A stretch of DNA of 64,000 nucleotides from Labrenzia sp. PHM005 (GTDB lineage Bacteria; Pseudomonadota; Alphaproteobacteria; Rhizobiales; Stappiaceae). The number at the start of each line of letters is the position of its first letter. Within the stretch, counting starts at the first letter, position 1. The translations under genes were made by a program, and so were the position numbers. The DNA is taken from NCBI RefSeq assembly GCF_006517275.1, contig NZ_CP041191.1, forward strand, positions 4,769,001 through 4,833,000, in the 5' to 3' direction. Shown here piece after piece: positions 42,560 through 50,525 of this stretch. The notes under the pieces are model-generated. The model worked only from the letters and a program-made list of their open reading frames with translations. It searched no databases and was not told the DNA's origin.

Positions 42560-43062
42560 GTATAGACCCCATATTCCATACGCGTCAGATAGTTCCCGAC
42601 AGCTTCGGCGCCTGCGGCCGTTTCAAGAAGATCAATCGGCCTGCGGTTGTTGAGCCCGATCGCGGGCTCCAAGATCCACGCCTCAGCGGCTTCCTGGCTT
42701 CCCATGATGTCTGTTGCCTGCGCTATAATCCCGGCAAAGCGCCAGGCCCGGCTGCTCTGTTCCGTCGACAGCAGCTTTTGTTTTGTATCCGACTTCCGGC
42801 GTTGCAAGGTGCGGATACTGATACCGATCGCCTTGTTGAGCACATCGCCAGTCGACAAAACATGCACCCCTTCGACCAGGTGCAACAGTGATTTAGCGGG
42901 GAGGCCTTGAACGATGATGTCATGCGCATCCAGCGAATCGTTGACCGGACGTTTCATAATCTTGCGCCCGCCCAACAACCGGTAGGCGCGGGTTGCGTCA
43001 TTTTCCAGCAACACCGGCGCCTCTTGAGCGGTCATATCTCTTTTCTCGGCGACTGCAGTCAT
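42556..43062 (-). CDS. Xre/MbcA/ParS-family antitoxin (DUF2384)
   Basis: An antitoxin of about 168 residues. The N-terminal two thirds hold a Xre-like helical region (ISIRTLQRRKSDTKQKLLST). The C-terminal DUF2384 part (AAEAWILEPAIGLNNRRPID, then LLETAAGAEAVGNYLTRMEYG) blocks the RES active site in known complexes. The ATG at 43062 is preferred, with GGAGG at good spacing; an ATG at 43083 would add seven residues. It should repress its own promoter at the TGTCA/TGACA site just upstream. Confidence 0.88.
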   Translation of the reverse strand: MTAVAEKRDMTAQEAPVLLENDATRAYRLLGGRKIMKRPVNDSLDAHDIIVQGLPAKSLLHLVEGVHVLSTGDVLNKAIGISIRTLQRRKSDTKQKLLSTEQSSRAWRFAGIIAQATDIMGSQEAAEAWILEPAIGLNNRRPIDLLETAAGAEAVGNYLTRMEYGVYT

Positions 43063-43084
43063 GATGAAACCTCCGTGCGTCACA

Positions 43085-43103
43085 TGTCACTAAAAATATG
43101 ACA
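43085..43103. promoter_or_regulatory. Probable antitoxin operator TGTCA-N9-TGACA
   Basis: The inverted half-sites TGTCA (43085) and TGACA (43099), flanked by further TGTCA-like copies, lie 23 bases upstream of the antitoxin ATG. This is a typical place for autorepression of a toxin-antitoxin operon. Confidence 0.45.
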
Positions 43104-43169
43104 CTTGTCGCTAATGTTTTCAAGATTGCCAGCATTCACCATAGGCACAGAGGATAAACAGCTTTCCTA

Positions 43170-43946
43170 TCAATTCATCTTCTTAAACTTCACATTTTGA
43201 ACGTTCAGCGGACCGACCGGGGTCATCAGGCTGGCTTTGTAGAGCAAAAGATACGGTTTTCCGGGAACTTCGGCCAGGTGGACTTCCATTGTTTTGTTGG
43301 CGGCAAGTTGCTGGATCGTCTTACGGTTTGGCCGGTGACCTGAAATTGGCCTGTAGCGGGCTTTGCACGCAAGCACGCCCCCGGAATACCGTTTGCCGCG
43401 ACCCGTCATCTGGTATTTTGCCTTGTAAGATAGAACGACATCATACCGGTCCCGTCCATCGTAAATCGCAACGGTGCGGTTGCAGCTATCCCGGTGAAGA
43501 CCTCTGGGAGCTGGAAACAGGACTGCGCTTAAAGGGTCGATAACGCCGCGCTTATGCGCTTCGGTCACCTTGACCCGTTCATTCATTCGGTCCTGCGCCG
43601 GATGAATTTGCCGCCCGGTTACGGAGCCCTTGGCCATGGTCATGGTGACTGTGTTCGGCTTGCCCTCTTCTTCCGCCTGCATAGTGAAGGAGGCAGGCAA
43701 GAGGCCAGCCGGAGAAACGGAACCGGTGGCGTGCACGCTGCCTGAGCCATCGGAGACGAAATTGCCGAAGGCTGCCATGTTGCCTTGGCCATGAAGGCGA
43801 TACGTCTTGTCATTCAAATCGACCGACAAGGCCCCCTCTCCGATCTTTAGGCCCGTCAGAGAAATATCGTATTTCACATAAAGACTGCTGGCTTGTGCAG
43901 GCATCGTCAGCAAACACACAGCGGCTGCAATTGTTTTCAGGCGCAT
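43170..43946 (-). CDS. DUF3108-domain exported protein
   Basis: A 258-residue protein with the signal peptide MRLKTIAAAVCLLTMPAQAS (ATG 43946). The mature part begins with the DUF3108 pattern YVKYDISLTGLKIGEGALSV and is rich in beta strands (KTYRLHGQGNMAAFGNFVSD, EEEGKPNTVTMTMAKGSV). The family is periplasmic and resembles lipocalin/LolA-like barrels; its function is unknown. A GTG at 44012 could add 22 residues but would mask the signal peptide. Confidence 0.82.
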   Translation of the reverse strand: MRLKTIAAAVCLLTMPAQASSLYVKYDISLTGLKIGEGALSVDLNDKTYRLHGQGNMAAFGNFVSDGSGSVHATGSVSPAGLLPASFTMQAEEEGKPNTVTMTMAKGSVTGRQIHPAQDRMNERVKVTEAHKRGVIDPLSAVLFPAPRGLHRDSCNRTVAIYDGRDRYDVVLSYKAKYQMTGRGKRYSGGVLACKARYRPISGHRPNRKTIQQLAANKTMEVHLAEVPGKPYLLLYKASLMTPVGPLNVQNVKFKKMN

Positions 43947-44029
43947 CGGGCTCCCCCTTTTGTCTGGCGCTCTCTCAAATCTGAAGCAGACCATGCCAAG
44001 CAAATTGGGCACCAGTACGGAGAAGTTGT

Positions 44030-44161
44030 TCAGCTAACGTTCAGGTTCTGAAGCCGTTTTTGCAGTCCCGCCTGCAGCTCCTTGATATCCTTCTTGCTCT
44101 GCCAAACACAGTTTTCCAGTCCGGTCAGGACTTCGCCCAGCGTACGATCGGCTTTGCCCAA
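44030..44161 (-). CDS. Possible small hypothetical protein
   Basis: A 43-codon frame starting at TTG 44161 encodes MGKADRTLGEVLTGLENCVW followed by a charged amphipathic helix ending RLQNLNVS. Composition and codon use look coding, but there is no ATG, no clear ribosome site and no recognised family. It could also be the remnant of a longer gene, because a stop lies just upstream. Confidence 0.3.
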   Translation of the reverse strand: MGKADRTLGEVLTGLENCVWQSKKDIKELQAGLQKRLQNLNVS

Positions 44162-44307
44162 GGTACGATTTCCATGCAGATTCTAGGAAATGGCGTTGCA
44201 ATATGCCAAAACCGACCTATCTGATCGCAATAATGCGATGAATAATTCATGACGGCGGCGAATGTCCCGTCATGCGTAGGGCAAAACAGATCCGGAGTTG
44301 CTGACAA

Positions 44308-45180
44308 ATGAACGATACCCCCTCCTACACCCCGCCAAAAGTCTGGACCTGGGAACAGCCAAGCGGCGGTCAGTTTGCCAGCATCAACCGGCCGATTTCT
44401 GGTGCGACCCACGAAAAGGACCTTCCGGTCGGCAAACACCCATTGCAGCTCTATTCCCTGGCTACGCCGAACGGCGTCAAGGTCACCTTGATGCTGGAAG
44501 AATTGCTGGCCTTGGGCCACAAAGGGGCGGACTATGACGCCTGGCTGATCAAGATCGGTGATGGCGATCAGTTTGGTAGCGGTTTTGTCGGCGCCAACCC
44601 GAATTCAAAGATCCCGGCTCTGGTCGATCACAGCACAGCGACCCCGACCCGCGTTTTCGAATCGGCGTCGATCCTGATGTATCTGGCCGAAAAATTCGGC
44701 GAGTTCCTGCCCGCCGAGGGCCCGGAACGCACGGAGACCTTGAACTGGCTATTCTGGCAGATGGGCTCTGCGCCCTATCTCGGCGGCGGCTTCGGCCATT
44801 TTTACGCCTACGCGCCGGAGAAATTCCAATACCCGATCGACCGTTTTTCTATGGAAACCAAACGCCAGCTGGATGTGCTCGACAAAGCGCTTGCCGAGCG
44901 TCCATTTATCGCCGGTGAAAACTACTCCATCGCCGATATGGCGATCTGGCCGTGGTACGGCGGCTTGGTCCTTGGGCGGCTCTACAACGCAGCCGAATTC
45001 CTATCGGTGCATGAGTACAAGAACCTCGTTGCCTGGGCCGAGAAAATTGACGCCCGCCCGGCGGCCGTCCGCGGCCGCATGGTCAACAAGACCTGGGGCG
45101 AAGACTATGAGCAACTGGATGAACGCCATGATGCTGCCGACATCGACGCCAAGTTGGCGTTGAAAGACGCTGCCGAATAA
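44308..45180 (+). CDS. YghU-type glutathione S-transferase/disulfide-bond oxidoreductase
   Basis: A 290-residue GST-fold protein with the N-terminal extension typical of YghU (YTPPKVWTWEQPSGGQFASI). A thioredoxin-like domain (LQLYSLATPNGVKVTLMLEE) and the helical C-domain (PFIAGENYSIADMAIWPWYG) follow. YghU-type proteins bind two glutathiones and show disulfide reductase and peroxidase activity. It is single and ends at a good terminator. Confidence 0.9.
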   Translation: MNDTPSYTPPKVWTWEQPSGGQFASINRPISGATHEKDLPVGKHPLQLYSLATPNGVKVTLMLEELLALGHKGADYDAWLIKIGDGDQFGSGFVGANPNSKIPALVDHSTATPTRVFESASILMYLAEKFGEFLPAEGPERTETLNWLFWQMGSAPYLGGGFGHFYAYAPEKFQYPIDRFSMETKRQLDVLDKALAERPFIAGENYSIADMAIWPWYGGLVLGRLYNAAEFLSVHEYKNLVAWAEKIDARPAAVRGRMVNKTWGEDYEQLDERHDAADIDAKLALKDAAE

Positions 45181-45210
45181 CCGGCATTTGTTGAATGGTT
45201 CAAGAACTGG

Positions 45211-45238
45211 AAAGGCGGCCCAACAAGCCGCCTTTTTG
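45211..45238 (+). terminator. Terminator after the YghU-type gene
   Basis: AAAGGCGG/CCGCCTTT with a nine-base loop is followed by further Ts, 30 bases past the stop. Confidence 0.85.
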
Positions 45239-45285
45239 CTTTCGGGGTCGGGAGGTTACGACGCGATTCCTCAGCCTCCTCTACT

Positions 45286-45588
45286 TCACAAAACTTCTTC
45301 CAATCCTGCATATAGGTGAGCTTGTAAGGTCGAGCCGGTCTGACGCAGCTTAACAAGCGGTGCAAACTCGTCGGAATTCCAAAAAGCCAAGGCAGCGTCC
45401 CGGCTTGGAAACCGAATAACAAATGCTGCATCAGGTGTGGTTTCATCGCCTTCAAGCACTTCTGGTTCGCCGCCTTTTACAAGGAACTCGCCGCCATTGG
45501 CTTCGATCAATGCCGGAACTTTAGCGAAATACTCCTCCATCCAGTCACGATTGTGAATGGCCATCCTGCCAACAATAAATGCGGTCAT
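45286..45588 (-). CDS. DUF1330-family protein
   Basis: A 100-residue protein of the DUF1330 dimeric alpha-beta barrel family: MTAFIVGRMAIHNRDWMEEY, IEANGGEFLVKGGEPEVLEG and IRFPSRDAALAFWNSDEF. Close structural relatives are small monooxygenase-like folds; the role is unknown. It faces the YghU-type gene, whose terminator lies between them. Confidence 0.88.
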   Translation of the reverse strand: MTAFIVGRMAIHNRDWMEEYFAKVPALIEANGGEFLVKGGEPEVLEGDETTPDAAFVIRFPSRDAALAFWNSDEFAPLVKLRQTGSTLQAHLYAGLEEVL

Positions 45589-45641
45589 TTGCTTGGCTCC
45601 AAATCAATTAAACAAGGCGTCACAATAGTTTCATCTGATAC

Positions 45642-45718
45642 TATCATAGTTGACCTGTGGCTGATGGGGCCACGTGCACTGACTGAAACTCACCGGCCTC
45701 GTGCCGGTTTTTTTTCAA
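45642..45718 (+). ncRNA. Candidate small RNA with intrinsic terminator
   Basis: A plausible -10 (TATCAT, 45642-45647) is followed by a hairpin GTGGC-TGATGGG-GCCAC (45657-45673) and then a terminator ACCGGC-CTCGT-GCCGGT with eight Ts (45692-45715). No protein frame fits, and the T-run is on the plus strand while both flanking genes are on the minus strand, so the terminator does not belong to them. The -35 element is weak. RNA-seq evidence is lacking. Confidence 0.45.
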
Positions 45719-45725
45719 CTTCCCC

Positions 45726-46712
45726 TCAACCGCTCCGCTTGCGGCGCTGGGTTGGGGTTTCGCCGTATTGGGCTTTGTAGGCTTGAGAAAAAGAAGCCGC
45801 GGTCGAAAATCCGCAGGAAAGTGCGATCTCGATTTGCGGCATGCGTGTGTCAACGACCAGCGTGTGCGCTTTCTTCAAGCGGATCTTTTTGTAAAGCTTT
45901 GCCGGGGTCGTGTTGAAGTAGACCGTGAACAGCCGTTCCAAATGCCGTGTTGAGAGGCCCACTTCCTTGGCCAGATTTCCTAAGCGCAACGGCTGCTCGA
46001 TGTTGGTTTCCATCAGCCGGAGCGAGTTTTGCAGCCGTTTCTCGAAATAGTTGGGGTTGTAACTGCTCCCCTTTGGCTGGTCTTTTGAAAACCCCCGGAC
46101 CTCATCAAGGACCAGCAGGCTGGCGATTTCAGCGCACTCTCTTCGGCCAAGCTGGTCTGCCAAGACCCCGATCATGGCTTCGAGTGTATGACCATGGCCG
46201 GCACAGGTGAGCACGCTGCCATTCAATTCCGCAAGCTGATCGGTCAGCATCGGATAAGAGCCGATTTCGCGCAGCAACGACACGTCACGCCAATGCGCTG
46301 TTGTGGGGTCGCTGAGATTCTTGACTGCTCTGACGTATTCTCGAGACGCATCTGAGAGCAGAACAACGCGCCGCTGCAGCTTTTGCATTGCGCGCAAACG
46401 GGCAATCCAAGCCTGGGGCGAACTTGACCGGCCAGCAACAACAATCAGACAATCGCGCAAATACTGGTCGCTGATCGCCGGGTCTGCCCGGGCCATCAGT
46501 CCGGAACTGCTGCTCACCAGCCCCGGCTCATCAGACGTGATTTGCCAGGAAAACCGGTCAGAGTTCAGTACGTCGTTGGCCGTGCGCAAAACTGTTATGA
46601 CAGCTGAAAGTTCAAGATCCAAAAACCCAGGTTGAACAAAAATCTCAAAGACGAATGTCTTGGTGTCCTCGTTGTCTGCGTGTTTCGACGGAACTTCGGC
46701 TTGATCATTCAT
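45726..46712 (-). CDS. GlxA-type AraC-family regulator (DJ-1/PfpI-like plus HTH-18)
   Basis: A 328-residue regulator. The N-terminal about 200 residues form a DJ-1/PfpI-like amidotransferase domain (FEIFVQPGFLDLELSAVITV), with cysteine at the nucleophile-elbow region in GSVLTCAGHGHTLEAMIGVL. The C-terminal AraC HTH pair is LRLGNLAKEVGLSTRHLERL and IALSCGFSTAASFSQAYKAQ. Such regulators often control glycine betaine, carnitine or arginine metabolism; the target here is unknown, and there is no linked operon on either side. Confidence 0.9.
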   Translation of the reverse strand: MNDQAEVPSKHADNEDTKTFVFEIFVQPGFLDLELSAVITVLRTANDVLNSDRFSWQITSDEPGLVSSSSGLMARADPAISDQYLRDCLIVVAGRSSSPQAWIARLRAMQKLQRRVVLLSDASREYVRAVKNLSDPTTAHWRDVSLLREIGSYPMLTDQLAELNGSVLTCAGHGHTLEAMIGVLADQLGRRECAEIASLLVLDEVRGFSKDQPKGSSYNPNYFEKRLQNSLRLMETNIEQPLRLGNLAKEVGLSTRHLERLFTVYFNTTPAKLYKKIRLKKAHTLVVDTRMPQIEIALSCGFSTAASFSQAYKAQYGETPTQRRKRSG

Positions 46713-46820
46713 GGAAATTACGCTTGTCGCCCGCCGGTCTTTTTCAAAAACCTGGATCCCTCATTGCCAGGAATTAAACCGGTCTAGCTCAAATCAATTC
46801 CGAACACCAAGAAGTTTCCG

Positions 46821-47477
46821 CTATTCGGCAACCTGTTTGAGGCTGGCCATCAGGTGATGGAATTTTTCGCCCTGAACCGCCACATGGGCCCGGATCACGT
46901 CGGCGGCCTTGGCGCCATCACCCTCTTCCAGCGCGGCAACAACCATTTTGTGTTCCGACATTGACTGCTTCAAACGCCCTCGCAAGCGCAGCTGAACCCT
47001 TCGGAATGGCTGCAGCCTCCGGTAAAGCCGGAGACACTCTTGTTCTAAAAAACTATTTCCGGATTGGCGATAGAGCATCGCATGGAACCCCGCATTTTCC
47101 TGGTAGTAGCCATCATAGTCCTGCGCTGCGACGGCCTCTTCACAGCGGGCGTTTGCCGCATGGAGTTCGGCGAGTGCTTCATCGGTGATCCGAGTGGCAG
47201 CAAGGCGCGCGCTGGCCGCTTCCAGCTCAGCCATCACTTCGAACATTTCAAGGAGTTCTACCGGCCCCGGCTGGCGGACAAAAACCCCGCGGCGCGGGAT
47301 CTGCTCGACCAAGCCTGACAAGGACAGCCGCTGAAGGGCTTCCCGGATTGGGGTCCTAGATACTTCGAATTTTTCAGCCAGTTGAACTTCATCCAACCGC
47401 GCACCGTCTTTGTAATGCCCTTGAAAAATTAGGCTTTCCAGTTCGTCGGCAATCAGTTCGGCGCGTTTTCGTTCCAT
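46821..47477 (-). CDS. matR: GntR/FCD-family regulator, probable MatR of the malonate operon
   Basis: A 218-residue FadR-subfamily regulator. The HTH is LDEVQLAEKFEVSRTPIREA followed by LQRLSLSGLVEQ; the FCD effector domain fills the rest, with histidines in NAGFHAMLYRQSG and SMSEHKMVVAAL that would bind a metal. It is divergent from matPQMAB, and TTGTATACAA lies between. In rhizobia MatR senses malonate and controls mat genes, so the symbol rests on context plus family. Confidence 0.85.
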   Translation of the reverse strand: MERKRAELIADELESLIFQGHYKDGARLDEVQLAEKFEVSRTPIREALQRLSLSGLVEQIPRRGVFVRQPGPVELLEMFEVMAELEAASARLAATRITDEALAELHAANARCEEAVAAQDYDGYYQENAGFHAMLYRQSGNSFLEQECLRLYRRLQPFRRVQLRLRGRLKQSMSEHKMVVAALEEGDGAKAADVIRAHVAVQGEKFHHLMASLKQVAE

Positions 47478-47523
47478 TCTTTGCAGGTATCACACATCTA
47501 ACAGAAACACAATTATTTCATTC

Positions 47524-47533
47524 TTGTATACAA
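47524..47533. promoter_or_regulatory. TTGTATACAA palindrome, probable MatR operator
   Basis: A perfect 10-base palindrome lies in the spacer between matR and matP, 46 bases from the matR start. It matches the form of FCD-type GntR operators (TNGTNNNACNA). Confidence 0.65.
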
Positions 47534-47611
47534 AAAGTTTGACGAAAAATACATTCGATGCAAACATGTCTGCCGAGCGCACCTCACTCAGCGCTCCTTG
47601 GGAGGAAAACA

Positions 47612-48598
47612 ATGAACATCAAACTGACGACCACGGCTGCTGCAGCCGCTTTGCTCGGCAGCGCCTTTACCGCCAATGCAACTGAACTCCGCCTGTCTCA
47701 CCAATGGTCCACCAGCGATGTCCGCCACAAGGTGGCTGAAATCGTCGCCAATGAGGTGGCCGCGGCAGACGTGGATCTGGAAATCAAGATTTTCCCGTCA
47801 AAATCGCTGTTTAAACCACGGGAACAGTACAAACCTTTGAGCCGTGGCCAGCTGGATATGACCGTGTTTCCGCTGAGCTATGCTGGTGGTCAGCAACCGG
47901 CCTATAACCTCACCTTGATGCCGGGTCTGGTGAAGAACCACGATCACGCTGCCCGCCTCAATGAGAGCCCGTTTATGGGCAAAATCGAAGAAATCATGGC
48001 CGGCGATGATGTCATGGTTCTGGTGCACGGCTATCTGGCAGGCGGTTTTGTCGGCAAGGACAAATGCATTACCGCACCGGAAGACGTGAAAGGCCAGCAG
48101 ACCCGTGCGGCTGGAAAGGCCTTTGAACAGATGCTCGCAGGCGCTGGTGCGTCGATTGCATCCATGGCTTCGTCTGAAATCTACAATGCGATGCAGACCG
48201 GCGTTTTGACTGCCGCCAACACCTCGTCCTCGTCATTCGTCAGCTACCGGATCTACGAGCAGGTCAAATGCTACACACCAGCCAGCGACTTTGCGCTCTG
48301 GTTCATGTACCAGCCACTGTTGATGAACAAGTCCACCTATGAGGGCTTGACCGATGCCCAGAAGGCAGCTCTTGAAGCAGGCGCTGCCAAGGCCGAAGCT
48401 TTCTATCTGGAAGAAGCGAAAAAACAGGATGCAGCTTCTGCAGACGTCTTTGCCGAAAACGGTGTCGAGATTGCTCAAATGAGCCAAGAAGAGTTTGATG
48501 CCTGGCGCGCGCTCGCTCAGGAAACGTCCTACAAGGCCTTCATCGAACAAACACCGGGCGGCCAAGAGTTGCTCGACATGGCCCTGTCGGTAGACTGA
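47612..48598 (+). CDS. matP: Malonate TRAP transporter solute-binding protein MatP
   Basis: A 328-residue DctP-type binding protein. The ATG at 47612 follows GGGAGGA and gives a signal peptide (TTTAAAAALLGSAFTANA). The conserved arginine and aromatic region appear in GQQTRAAGKAFEQMLAGAGA. It is first of matP-matQ-matM-matA-matB, whose last two genes act on malonate and malonyl-CoA. This matches the Sinorhizobium MatPQMAB arrangement, so malonate is the likely ligand. A hairpin follows its stop. Confidence 0.88.
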   Translation: MNIKLTTTAAAAALLGSAFTANATELRLSHQWSTSDVRHKVAEIVANEVAAADVDLEIKIFPSKSLFKPREQYKPLSRGQLDMTVFPLSYAGGQQPAYNLTLMPGLVKNHDHAARLNESPFMGKIEEIMAGDDVMVLVHGYLAGGFVGKDKCITAPEDVKGQQTRAAGKAFEQMLAGAGASIASMASSEIYNAMQTGVLTAANTSSSSFVSYRIYEQVKCYTPASDFALWFMYQPLLMNKSTYEGLTDAQKAALEAGAAKAEAFYLEEAKKQDAASADVFAENGVEIAQMSQEEFDAWRALAQETSYKAFIEQTPGGQELLDMALSVD

Positions 48599-48607
48599 GG
48601 ACCAAAG

Positions 48608-48630
48608 AGGGGCGGCTCCCACCGCCCCTT
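48608..48630 (+). promoter_or_regulatory. Hairpin between matP and matQ
   Basis: AGGGGCGG-CTCCCA-CCGCCCCTT forms a stable stem nine bases after the matP stop. It has only two following Ts, so it probably attenuates transcription or protects the matP mRNA 3' end. Confidence 0.6.
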
Positions 48631-48660
48631 CAAATTCGAAGTTCTTGATAGGAGAACCCG

Positions 48661-49209
48661 ATGGCGGGTCACAGTTCGGCTGTCGCAGCGCACGCCGGTA
48701 ACAATCCCTTTTTGCGTCTTGTCGCCGCAATTTCGACATTGGCCGGCTGGTGCTCTGCGGCCATGATCGTGGCCGCAGTCGCGATCACATGCCAGATGAT
48801 CTTCGTGCGGTTTGTCCTCAACGGGTCAACCGTTTGGCAGACCGAGGCGGTCATCTATCTGGTGATCGCAGCAACCTTGATTGGCCTACCCTACGTTCAG
48901 CGCTTGCGCGGACATGTCAACGTCGACCTGGTGCCTTTGGCGCTAAAACCGCGTCCGCGTTTTTTTCTAGCCATCCTCACGTCTACGCTGTCGATCACCA
49001 TCGTTGGTGTCATGTTCTACTACGGCTTTGACTACTGGCATTTTGCCTGGGAACGCGGATGGCGTTCCGACACCGTATGGGGCGTGCGGCTTTGGATCCC
49101 TTACCTCTCACTTCCCATCGGCTTCGGTCTTCTACTCTTGCAATTGATTGCCGACCTGGTCGCCGTTTTGACCGGCATTGACCGGCCTTTTGGTCTGGAG
49201 GACGCCTGA
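48661..49209 (+). CDS. matQ: Malonate TRAP transporter small permease MatQ
   Basis: A 182-residue DctQ-type membrane protein with four helices (AAMIVAAVAITCQMIFVRFV, AVIYLVIAATLIGLPYVQRL, FFLAILTSTLSITIVGVMFY, LPIGFGLLLLQLIADLVAV). The RFVLNGSTVWQTEAVIYLVI motif is the DctQ signature. Its stop overlaps the matM start by one base. A GATAGGAGAACCC ribosome site precedes the ATG. Confidence 0.88.
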   Translation: MAGHSSAVAAHAGNNPFLRLVAAISTLAGWCSAAMIVAAVAITCQMIFVRFVLNGSTVWQTEAVIYLVIAATLIGLPYVQRLRGHVNVDLVPLALKPRPRFFLAILTSTLSITIVGVMFYYGFDYWHFAWERGWRSDTVWGVRLWIPYLSLPIGFGLLLLQLIADLVAVLTGIDRPFGLEDA

Positions 49210-50525
49210 TGGACCCGCTTCTTCTTGGCGCGATCGTTGCGATCGCAACGATCCTTGTGCTCTTCTCCGGTGTTTCGGTCGCCCTTGGTCTTCTGATTGT
49301 TTCAGGTGGTTTCCTGATCATTTTCGACGGCATGCGGTCACTCGAACTGATGCCGGAAATTCTGTTCGGCAAACTCGACAACTTCGCGCTTTTGTCGATC
49401 CCGATGTTCATCATCATGGGCGCATCGATTGCCTCAACCCGCGCTGGTGCTGATCTTTATGAGGCGCTGGAGCGCTGGCTCACCCGGGTTCCTGGCGGCC
49501 TTGTCGTCTCTAACCTTGGCGCCTGCGCGCTGTTTGCCGCGATGTCCGGCTCCAGCCCGGCAACTTGCGCGGCCATCGGCAAGATGGGCATTCCGGAAAT
49601 GCGCAAACGCGGCTATCCAGATGGAGTTGCAGCCGGGTCGATCGCTGCAGGTGGCACGCTCGGCATCCTGATCCCGCCGTCCGTCACCATGATCGTCTAC
49701 GGCATTGCCACGGAAACCTCGATCGGTCGGCTGTTTCTGGCAGGCGTGTTTCCAGGCTTGTTGCTGGTCGGCTTGTTCATGGCCTGGTCGCTCTATTCCA
49801 CCTGGCGGTCTGGCAACGCGTCGGTCTTAAGTTCTGGCAGTTACACCTGGCGGCAAAGGTTTGAAATCCTGCCGCGGGTGGTGCCTTTCCTGGCGATCAT
49901 CGTCGGCGTTCTTTATGCCATGTACGGCGGCATCGCGACGCCCTCGGAAACAGCAGCCGTCGGCGCCCTCCTCTGCCTGATCATCGCCATGGTGATTTAC
50001 AAGCTTTGGAACCCGGGTGATCTTTGGGTGGTCCTGCGTGACAGCACCAAGGAAAGCGTGATGATCCTGTTCATCATCGCCGCTGCCGGTGTCTTTTCCT
50101 ACATGCTGTCGTCGCTGTTCATCACGCAGGCGATTGCCGAGTGGATTGGCACCTTGGACGTCAACCGCTGGGTTCTGATGGGCGCGGTCAACATCTTCCT
50201 GCTGATCGCCGGATTTTTCTTACCCCCGGTTGCCGTCATCCTGATGGCTGCTCCGATCCTCTTGCCGATCATTACGACGGCTGGATTTGATCCCATCTGG
50301 TTTGCGGTTGTCCTGACCATCAACATGGAAATTGGCTTGATCTCGCCGCCGGTCGGACTCAACTTATATGTCATCAACGGCATTGCGCCGGACATCTCGC
50401 TGAAGACCATCCTCCAAGGGTCCTTACCCTTTGTGGCATGTATGGTAGTGGCGATCATCTTGCTATGCCTGTTTCCCGGTCTGGCAACCTGGTTGCCCGA
50501 CGCCGTCATGGGAGCCACGCGATGA
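49209..50525 (+). CDS. matM: Malonate TRAP transporter large permease MatM
   Basis: A 438-residue DctM-type permease with about 12 helices. Family signatures are LLSIPMFIIMGASIASTRAG, ALFAAMSGSSPATCAAIGKM, IPPSVTMIVYGIATETSIGR and LTINMEIGLISPPVGLNLYV. It should import malonate with sodium together with MatP and MatQ. Its stop overlaps the matA start (ATGA). Confidence 0.9.
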   Translation: MDPLLLGAIVAIATILVLFSGVSVALGLLIVSGGFLIIFDGMRSLELMPEILFGKLDNFALLSIPMFIIMGASIASTRAGADLYEALERWLTRVPGGLVVSNLGACALFAAMSGSSPATCAAIGKMGIPEMRKRGYPDGVAAGSIAAGGTLGILIPPSVTMIVYGIATETSIGRLFLAGVFPGLLLVGLFMAWSLYSTWRSGNASVLSSGSYTWRQRFEILPRVVPFLAIIVGVLYAMYGGIATPSETAAVGALLCLIIAMVIYKLWNPGDLWVVLRDSTKESVMILFIIAAAGVFSYMLSSLFITQAIAEWIGTLDVNRWVLMGAVNIFLLIAGFFLPPVAVILMAAPILLPIITTAGFDPIWFAVVLTINMEIGLISPPVGLNLYVINGIAPDISLKTILQGSLPFVACMVVAIILLCLFPGLATWLPDAVMGATR

